48,549 bases of DNA from assembly GCA_003152215.1 (NCBI GenBank), contig PLZP01000069.1:1-48549 (forward strand), written 5' to 3'. Source of the DNA: Acidimicrobiaceae bacterium (lineage in GTDB: Bacteria > Actinomycetota > Acidimicrobiia > Acidimicrobiales > RAAP-2). The position numbers were made by a program, and so were the translations under genes. Below are positions 43,677-48,549 of the stretch, piece after piece (the stretch's first letter is position 1; each line of letters begins with the position of its first letter). The notes below the pieces were generated by a model that saw only the letters and a program-made list of their open reading frames with translations, searched no databases and was not told the DNA's origin.

Positions 43677-43878
43677 GGTCGCGAGTGACGCCACGCTCAC
43701 CAAAACTCGGGCGTCGCATCAAGATGTACACCGTCGTGAAGACGCCGAAGAAGAGGATCGCCACCAACACGGGTAGGACGACATTCCAGCGAAGTGCGGA
43801 GTGCGCGTGCACCCCAAGATGTGAGGCCGCGTCGATCAGCCCGGACCTCGCCTGCGGGGGGATTCCAGGAATACTCAT
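43639..43878 (-). CDS. Small single-helix membrane protein
   Basis: 79 aa, ATG with AGGAAGGAG at 8 nt. One strong helix (about residues 32-55, NVVLPVLVAILFFGVFTTVYIL) follows a short polar N-terminus; the basic cytoplasmic tail reads MRRPSFGERG. No family is recognised. It diverges from the OhrR-like regulator across three 15-bp iterons, so it may be its target. Confidence 0.65.
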   Translation of the reverse strand: MSIPGIPPQARSGLIDAASHLGVHAHSALRWNVVLPVLVAILFFGVFTTVYILMRRPSFGERGVTRDLTPDGAHVASRS

Positions 43879-43904
43879 CGTGCTCCTTCCTTGTTCCTAA
43901 TACA

Positions 43905-43946
43905 TCGTGTGCTACTTAATCGTACACTACTTCTTCGTGTACAATC
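43905..43946. promoter_or_regulatory. Three 15-bp iterons TCGTRYRCTACTT between divergent genes
   Basis: Units start at 43905 (TCGTGTGCTACTTAA), 43920 (TCGTACACTACTTCT) and 43935 (TCGTGTACAATC, partial). An inverted pair GTACAC (43922-43927) / GTGTAC (43937-43942) is nested in units 2 and 3. A MarR dimer site of the OhrR-like regulator is likely. Confidence 0.6.
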
Positions 43947-44039
43947 AGAACAAGAGGATATCTTTGGTTTTCGGGTTGAATGCCGAAACCGTTGGGCCAC
44001 TCGACAGTGCGAAATGAAGGACAGGGAAATGAGCGAGCG

Positions 44040-44546
44040 ATGAGCACTTCGCACGATGTTGCCGATACGGTCGACACCCCAGGAGAGACGAACGCCCTTG
44101 ATCCGTTGGCCCTGGAGCGTCAAGTCTGCTTCGCGTTGGTCGTGGCGTCGCGCAGCGTCCTCGCGATCTATCGACCCCTGCTCGAACCACTCGGCCTCAC
44201 CCACCCCCAGTACCTCGTGATGCTCGCGCTCTGGGGTGACGCACCGCTGAGCGTTCGTGAAATCGGTGCGCTGTTGCAACTCGATTCGCCAACGTTGTCG
44301 CCCTTGCTCAAGCGACTCGAGTCGGCCGGACTGATCACGCGTACGCGAAGTGGCGAGGACGAACGCCAGGTCAATATTGGACTCAGTGCCCGTGGTCGTG
44401 CGCTGCGCAATGAGGCGACGAAGATTCCACCGGCGGTCGTGGCCCGACTTGGCATTTCGATACCCGAACTCGAAGCGCTGCACGTATCGCTCACGAGCGT
44501 GATTGTCGCGGCGCGGCGAACGGGTGGCGTGACCGAGCTCGACTGA
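44040..44546 (+). CDS. MarR-family regulator, OhrR-like peroxide sensor
   Basis: 168 aa from the ATG at 44040; an ATG at 43980 would give 188 aa. The core matches OhrR: LERQVCFALVVASRSVLAIYRPLLEPLGLTHPQYLVMLALW, SVREIGALLQLDSPTLSPLLKRLESAGLITRTR and DERQVNIGLSARGRAL. OhrR senses organic hydroperoxide through the Cys in the first helix, conserved here (QVCFAL), with Tyr residues nearby. No ohr peroxidase gene is in the window, so its targets may be the divergent small membrane protein and distant genes. Confidence 0.87.
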   Translation: MSTSHDVADTVDTPGETNALDPLALERQVCFALVVASRSVLAIYRPLLEPLGLTHPQYLVMLALWGDAPLSVREIGALLQLDSPTLSPLLKRLESAGLITRTRSGEDERQVNIGLSARGRALRNEATKIPPAVVARLGISIPELEALHVSLTSVIVAARRTGGVTELD

Positions 44547-44554
44547 CGAAGTCG

Positions 44555-45127
44555 TTACGTTCGAATACCGGCGATGACCAAGTCGAACATTCCTTCAACG
44601 CGCCGGGCGTCGGGTGCCTGTTCGTTGGCGAGCACGATGCCGTGGATCAGACGAAGCACGTCGACCAACTCCACCTCGGCGCGAACTTCGCCCGCTGCCT
44701 GCGCGTGCTGCAACAAGACGGCGCCGGCGTCGCGCATGCTCGCACAGGCGATTTGAATCTCCGTGCCTTCGGTGTGCTTGGCGTTCATTACTGCCGCACC
44801 CATGCTTCGTCCGTGAGCTCCAAAGTCTCGCTGAAGACGAAGCCAGCTGACGAGTGCGTCGAACGTGGATGGGGCGTCCGCGAGGGCAATGGCGCGAGCG
44901 CGTAACTCGAGCGCTTCGTCGAGGAAGGCCGCTTCGAGCAGGTCTTGGCGCGTCGGAAAGTGGCGATACAACGTGCCGATGCCAACACCGGCGTCACGCG
45001 CGATGTCCTCGAGCACGATGTTGGCGCCGCGTTCAGCAATCGCTGCACGCGCGGTGGCGAGAATGATCTCGTAGTTGCGCTGAGCGTCCGCCCGTCGTGG
45101 AGCCCGGGTTACCGTCGCTTCACTCAT
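44555..45127 (-). CDS. TetR-family transcriptional regulator
   Basis: 190 aa from the ATG at 45127, preceded by GAGGAG; a TTG lies 12 nt upstream. The N-terminal HTH (about residues 10-58) is clear: YEIILATARAAIAERGANIVLEDIARDAGVGIGTLYRHFPTRQDLLEAAF. The C-terminal ligand-binding domain has the FDALVSWLRLQRDFG and IHGIVLANEQAPDARRVEGMFDLVIAG features of many drug-pump regulators. It diverges from the efflux transporter and shares its intergenic palindrome. Confidence 0.9.
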   Translation of the reverse strand: MSEATVTRAPRRADAQRNYEIILATARAAIAERGANIVLEDIARDAGVGIGTLYRHFPTRQDLLEAAFLDEALELRARAIALADAPSTFDALVSWLRLQRDFGAHGRSMGAAVMNAKHTEGTEIQIACASMRDAGAVLLQHAQAAGEVRAEVELVDVLRLIHGIVLANEQAPDARRVEGMFDLVIAGIRT

Positions 45128-45179
45128 CTCGCTCCTCAACTCGGCCCCTGGAAAGAATCTTCAAAGACTACTTGCAACC

Positions 45180-45208
45180 GGAGGCATCCTCCATATAGTA
45201 TGTGGAGG
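45180..45208. promoter_or_regulatory. TetR operator candidate: 21-bp near-palindrome with adjoining repeat
   Basis: At 45188-45208 the arms CCTCCATATA and TATGTGGAGG surround one G; 9 of 10 positions pair. An additional palindrome, GGAGG-CAT-CCTCC (45180-45192), shares the left arm. The region lies between the TetR gene and the transporter and is a good site for a TetR dimer. Confidence 0.65.
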
Positions 45209-45320
45209 CACCCTCATGTTAGGCCCACCGGAGGGCCAACGCAATGGCTTTTTTCAAAAAGGGTGGCCAAGACCCAATATTCCGACTGATTCCAACCAAG
45301 TCCTCATTTAAGGAGACAAC

Positions 45321-46733
45321 GTGCCTCTCACCTCCCACGCCCAAAAACGGGCCGCGACGATCGCGTTGGCCGTCATCGTGACCTGTCAGTTGATGGTCGT
45401 CCTCGACGCCACCGTCGTCAATATTGCCCTCGTGCCCATCAAGCACTCGCTGCACTTCAGTTCCGCCGGCCTTTCGTGGGTTATCGACGCCTACAGCCTC
45501 GCCTTTGGAGGACTGCTCCTCCTCGGTGGACGAGCGGGCGACGTCTTTGGTCGACGCCGAATGCTCATGATCGGTCTCACCATCTTTACGACTGCTTCGC
45601 TGTTCGCGGGCCTCGCGACGTCGGCGACGATGTTGCTCCTGATGCGAGGGGTGCAAGGCGTGGGCGCCGCCATGGCCGCGCCGAGCACGCTGAGTTTGAT
45701 CAGCGCGACCTTCGAAGAGGGTCCCGAGCGTAACCGGGCACTGGGCATCTTCACCGCGGTCTCGGCCGGCGGTGGTTCGCTCGGTCTGATCCTCGGAGGG
45801 GCGCTCACCTCGTGGGTGTCCTGGCGCTCGGTGATGTTCATCAACGTGCCCATCGGCCTCGCGATCATTCTCCTGGCCCCGCGTTTTGTTCCCGAACCGC
45901 CGCGCAACGGTGGACGTCTGGACGTCGCGGGCGCCGCGTTGGTGACCGGTGGTCTCGCGACATTGATCTACGGCTTCATTCGCATCGCCGAGCACGGCGC
46001 GCCATCGATAACCGGCGCATCCTTCGCACTCAGTGTCGTGCTGCTGTTCAGCTTCGTGCGTGTCGAGCGCACGCGAGTACAGCCACTGCTCCCGATGCGA
46101 CTGGTCACTGACCGTCTTCGTGGGCCGGCGTACTTCACCATGATGTTGGTACCGGCAGTCATGTACGGCGTCTTCTTCTTCACGAGTCAGTTCCTTGAAG
46201 GCGTCAAGCACTTCAGCGCCCTCGAGACGGGCCTGGCCTTCTTGCCCATGACCGCACTCATCTTCACGAGTTCGAGAATTACGCCGAAGTTGGTTGCACG
46301 CATAGGGGCGCGGCCGATCCTGCTCTTCGGCCTGGTCGCCATTGGCGTGGCCACCTTATGGATCTCCAAGGCGACGCCGTCGCAGAGTTACGTGGAGAGC
46401 CTGTTCGGTCCCCTGGCACTCTTCGGCATTGGCGCGGGTTCATGCTTCTTGCCACTGAGCGTGACGATACTCACGGGAGTCCCACGTGCCGACGCCGGTG
46501 CCGCCTCGGGAATGCTCCAGACGATGCAGCAGACTGGCGGCGCACTCGGCGTGGCCGCGCTCTCCAGCATCGCCGCGGCGCACGGTAGCTCCGACGCGCT
46601 GACGGTCGGTGCCGGCATCATCGTGGTGGCGTTCCTCGTCGCCTACTTCGCGATTCGACCGACTCGTTCGAACGTGCCAGCGACCGCGGAAGAGACGGCC
46701 CAGGAGATGATTCCGCTCTTCTTGAGCGAATGA
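45321..46733 (+). CDS. DHA2-family (14-helix) MFS drug efflux transporter
   Basis: 470 aa, GTG start with AAGGAGA 6 nt upstream. Motifs of the DHA2 family are present: LDATVVNIALVPIKHSLHFSSAGLSWVIDAYSLAFGGLLLLGGRAGDVFGRRRMLM (motif D1 and A), the helix 5 antiporter block FTAVSAGGGSLGLILGGALTSWVSWRSVMFINVPIG, and the second-half block QQTGGALGVAAL. Fourteen hydrophobic segments are expected. It should use the proton gradient to export drugs or metabolites. Control by the divergent TetR regulator through the intergenic palindrome is likely. Confidence 0.92.
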   Translation: MPLTSHAQKRAATIALAVIVTCQLMVVLDATVVNIALVPIKHSLHFSSAGLSWVIDAYSLAFGGLLLLGGRAGDVFGRRRMLMIGLTIFTTASLFAGLATSATMLLLMRGVQGVGAAMAAPSTLSLISATFEEGPERNRALGIFTAVSAGGGSLGLILGGALTSWVSWRSVMFINVPIGLAIILLAPRFVPEPPRNGGRLDVAGAALVTGGLATLIYGFIRIAEHGAPSITGASFALSVVLLFSFVRVERTRVQPLLPMRLVTDRLRGPAYFTMMLVPAVMYGVFFFTSQFLEGVKHFSALETGLAFLPMTALIFTSSRITPKLVARIGARPILLFGLVAIGVATLWISKATPSQSYVESLFGPLALFGIGAGSCFLPLSVTILTGVPRADAGAASGMLQTMQQTGGALGVAALSSIAAAHGSSDALTVGAGIIVVAFLVAYFAIRPTRSNVPATAEETAQEMIPLFLSE

Positions 46734-46752
46734 CGCCCACGTCGTCGTTCGC

Positions 46753-47370
46753 TTACGCCTTCGCGCAGATACAGAACAGCCACTGGTCCACGTCCCCGTC
46801 GACGTGGCGCATCGAGCGCAGCGTCCACGGGGACTCGTCAATGACCGCGACGAGGTCGGATTCGCTCCAGTAGGTGAAGTGGCGCGGCCCGTTCAGTTTC
46901 TTCGTGACCCATTCGGCACCCGCGCCTTCCTTCAGCGTGAAGACGAGGAGCCCCTCGCCGGTGGTCGCGTCGAAGGACTTCTCCAAGACACGCGCGAAAT
47001 CGAAACGCTCCAGGTGAAGAAAGACGGCGTTGGCGAAGATGGCGTCCCACGGACCGCCGAGATCATCAGTGATCACGTTGAGTTGGTCGGCCTCGTGGCC
47101 CGCGCGTCGAAGTGCTTCGACGAACGCGGGCGTGGCGTCACTTCGTCGAACGGCCAGACCTCGCGACTCCATGACGTTCGCCTCCTCACCCGAGGCGCTG
47201 CCGATCTCCAACACGAGCGCGTGGGCTCGAAGATTGGCCACCATGGCGTCAATGAGTGACACGACTTCGAACCAGGACCCCGAGCGCCGACTGTCGTTCA
47301 GCCATAGGTCGGCCGACTCGTCATACGTCCGCAGGGTCAGGTCGTTGGCGCTCGCCGAGTGTTCGTCCAC
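46753..47370 (-). CDS. Class I SAM-dependent methyltransferase
   Basis: 205 aa, GTG start. The SAM-binding motif I is VLEIGSASGEEANVMESRGLAVRRSDATPAFVEAL (near residue 58), motif II region is PWDAIFANAVFLHL near 115, and FTLKEGAG near 145 matches motif III. The fold resembles small-molecule methyltransferases (Methyltransf_25/11). The substrate is unknown. It stands alone and converges on the end of the efflux gene. Confidence 0.85.
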   Translation of the reverse strand: MDEHSASANDLTLRTYDESADLWLNDSRRSGSWFEVVSLIDAMVANLRAHALVLEIGSASGEEANVMESRGLAVRRSDATPAFVEALRRAGHEADQLNVITDDLGGPWDAIFANAVFLHLERFDFARVLEKSFDATTGEGLLVFTLKEGAGAEWVTKKLNGPRHFTYWSESDLVAVIDESPWTLRSMRHVDGDVDQWLFCICAKA

Positions 47371-47542
47371 CCTTTAAGTATCGCTAACGAGTCGGTGTCG
47401 TGATGTCGCGGGATGTCGAATCGTCGAATCGCCGCGTTATGGTCGCTACCAAGTTCGATAACTCATCTGGCGCCCGCGACTCCGCCGTTGCTTCGCGCGC
47501 TGTCGAGTAGTGATCGCGCATCGATTGAAGAGAGGATCCACC
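47371..47542. promoter_or_regulatory. Divergent promoter region of methyltransferase and aldo/keto reductase genes
   Basis: 172 bp. GTCGAATC is repeated in tandem at 47415-47422 and 47423-47430. No clear -35/-10 pair is assigned. Confidence 0.4.
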
Positions 47543-48421
47543 ATGACCGGTTCGACAGTTCTCGGTGGCACGTTCGACATGGCCAACGGTCTCAACGTGA
47601 CGCGTATGGGCTACGGCGCCATGCAACTCGCCGGACCGGGCGTCTTCGGGCCACCGAAGGACCGCGATGAAGCACTCGCAGTGCTGCGAGCGGTCGTGGA
47701 GCTCGGCATTACGCACATCGACACCAGCGACTTCTATGGCCCGTACGTCACGAACGAACTGATCAAGGAGGCGCTGCACCCCTACCCCGACGATCTGGTC
47801 ATCGTGACCAAAGTCGGTGCCCGTCGAGACGAAGTAGGCAACTGGCACCATGCGCGCACGCCCGATGAGATTCGAAGCGCCGTGCACGACAATCTCGTCC
47901 GCTTGGGGCTCGACGCACTCGACGTCGTGAACCTACGTTTCGGCGGCTTTGCCGCGTCAGAACCTGAATCACTCGAGGAGCAGTACACCGCCCTCGCCGA
48001 ACTGCAACAACGCGGTCTCATTCGCCACCTCGGCGTCAGCACCGTCAGCGCGGGACAGATTGCTGAAGCGCAGTCAATCGCGCCCGTTGTCTGCGTCCAG
48101 AACTTCTACAACGTCGCCCATCGCGTCGACGATGGGCTGATTGTCTCGCTCAACGATCAGGGCATTGGCTACGTGCCCTACTTCCCGCTCGGCGGATTCA
48201 CGCCACTGCAGTCCGACGCCCTCAGTGCCGTGGCCGCTCGCCTCGATGTCGCAGCAATGACGGTGGCGATTGCGTGGCTCCTGCAACGGTCGCCCAACAT
48301 TCTGCTTATTCCGGGCACCTCGTCGAGAGCGCACCTCCACGAGAACGTCGCCGGTGCGTCGCTGACGCTCTCAGAAATCGACGTTGCGCAACTCGACGCG
48401 ATTGCGTCATCGGCCCAGTAG
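47543..48421 (+). CDS. Aldo/keto reductase
   Basis: 292 aa from the ATG at 47543, which has AGAGGATC upstream; a GTG 33 nt earlier is also in frame. The AKR TIM barrel has NVTRMGYGAMQLAG, the catalytic-site DTSDFYGP with Asp and Tyr, VTKVG with Lys, IRHLGVSTVSAGQI, VQNFYNVAHR and the NADPH-binding IPGTSSRAHLHENVA. In the catalytic tetrad the usual His falls in the DVVNLRFGG region, where no His is visible, so the tetrad may be incomplete. The family reduces aldehydes and ketones. The substrate is unknown. Confidence 0.87.
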   Translation: MTGSTVLGGTFDMANGLNVTRMGYGAMQLAGPGVFGPPKDRDEALAVLRAVVELGITHIDTSDFYGPYVTNELIKEALHPYPDDLVIVTKVGARRDEVGNWHHARTPDEIRSAVHDNLVRLGLDALDVVNLRFGGFAASEPESLEEQYTALAELQQRGLIRHLGVSTVSAGQIAEAQSIAPVVCVQNFYNVAHRVDDGLIVSLNDQGIGYVPYFPLGGFTPLQSDALSAVAARLDVAAMTVAIAWLLQRSPNILLIPGTSSRAHLHENVAGASLTLSEIDVAQLDAIASSAQ

Positions 48422-48437
48422 GCCCGATTCAACGAGT

Positions 48438-48549
48438 TCACGCTGATGGTTGCGAATAGTACGAGTCACCGTCAAGGTCGTCGAGCGGTCCCGGGTGCGT
48501 GGGCGTCCACGCCATGAGTTCACGCGACCTGACATTCGACGCGGGACTG
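48438..48549 (-). CDS. C-terminal end of a probable NAD-dependent epimerase/reductase (partial)
   Basis: 37 codons run to a TGA at 48438-48440; the gene continues beyond the window. The translated end contains SNVRSRELMAWTPTHPGPLDDL, matching the C-terminal SN..A.ELGW.P.hPS block of extended SDR epimerases. The identification rests on this short match. Confidence 0.5.
   Translation of the reverse strand, partial: SPASNVRSRELMAWTPTHPGPLDDLDGDSYYSQPSA

Noticed and set aside
45219-46211. 330-codon minus-strand frame opposite the MFS gene
   Set aside because: Composition is highly charged and shows no domain, and the opposite strand encodes a clear DHA2 transporter with a ribosome site.

Overview
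The window looks like chromosome from a high-GC actinobacterium, most likely class Acidimicrobiia or a close relative. Supporting signs are frequent GTG/TTG starts, 4-nt ATGA/GTGA overlaps between genes, -10-like hexamers about 6 nt from some start codons (possible leaderless mRNAs), a deazaflavin (F420)-type oxidoreductase, an Rv1355c/MoeY-like protein, a class F-type sortase and Thr/Ser-rich wall-spanning stalks. The lineage is an inference: no rRNA or tRNA gene was recognised, and no CRISPR array, transposase or integrase.

1-2.3 kb: a secreted GH3 hydrolase diverges from a LigB-type dioxygenase. 2.0-9.4 kb: a nearly complete histidine pathway. One minus-strand operon (hisR-like TrpR/YerC regulator, hisG, hisD, a hisC-hisB fusion, hisH, hisF, hisIE) is followed by two membrane-protein genes, and hisA is transcribed divergently. 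The two starts are 30 bp apart, and this gap holds two overlapping copies of ATGCTAACA, the probable operator of the TrpR-like regulator. Histidinol-phosphatase is absent.

9.5-18.7 kb: a small membrane protein; an IclR/zinc-dehydrogenase/ketoglutarate-semialdehyde-dehydrogenase-like group (probable sugar-acid oxidation); a PadR regulator with its membrane partner; and an APS kinase, sulfotransferase and glycosyltransferase group.

18.7-29.6 kb: a signalling island. It holds a GGDEF-EAL protein, a GGDEF protein and a 199-aa unknown in one overlapping operon; a 1052-aa protein joining an acyltransferase-like region, a ThiF/E1-like adenylation domain and a nitroreductase domain; an OmpR-type response regulator; a hybrid histidine kinase; and a degenerate EAL protein.

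30.1-39.8 kb: cell-surface genes. A 1073-aa repeat protein with a non-canonical sorting signal lies next to a class F-like sortase. Then come a structured non-coding stretch (possible small RNA), a CAP-like secreted protein, and an operon of an OmpA-domain protein with a long Thr/Pro linker plus a YVTN-propeller/PKD/membrane protein. Their position next to the c-di-GMP genes suggests, but does not prove, signalled control of the cell surface.

39.9-48.5 kb: an ABC-2 transporter pair, a GerW-like protein with an acidic partner, a DDN-type oxidoreductase, an OhrR-like regulator facing a small membrane protein across three 15-bp iterons, a TetR/MFS efflux pair around a 21-bp near-palindrome, a methyltransferase, an aldo/keto reductase, and the last codons of a probable epimerase-like gene.
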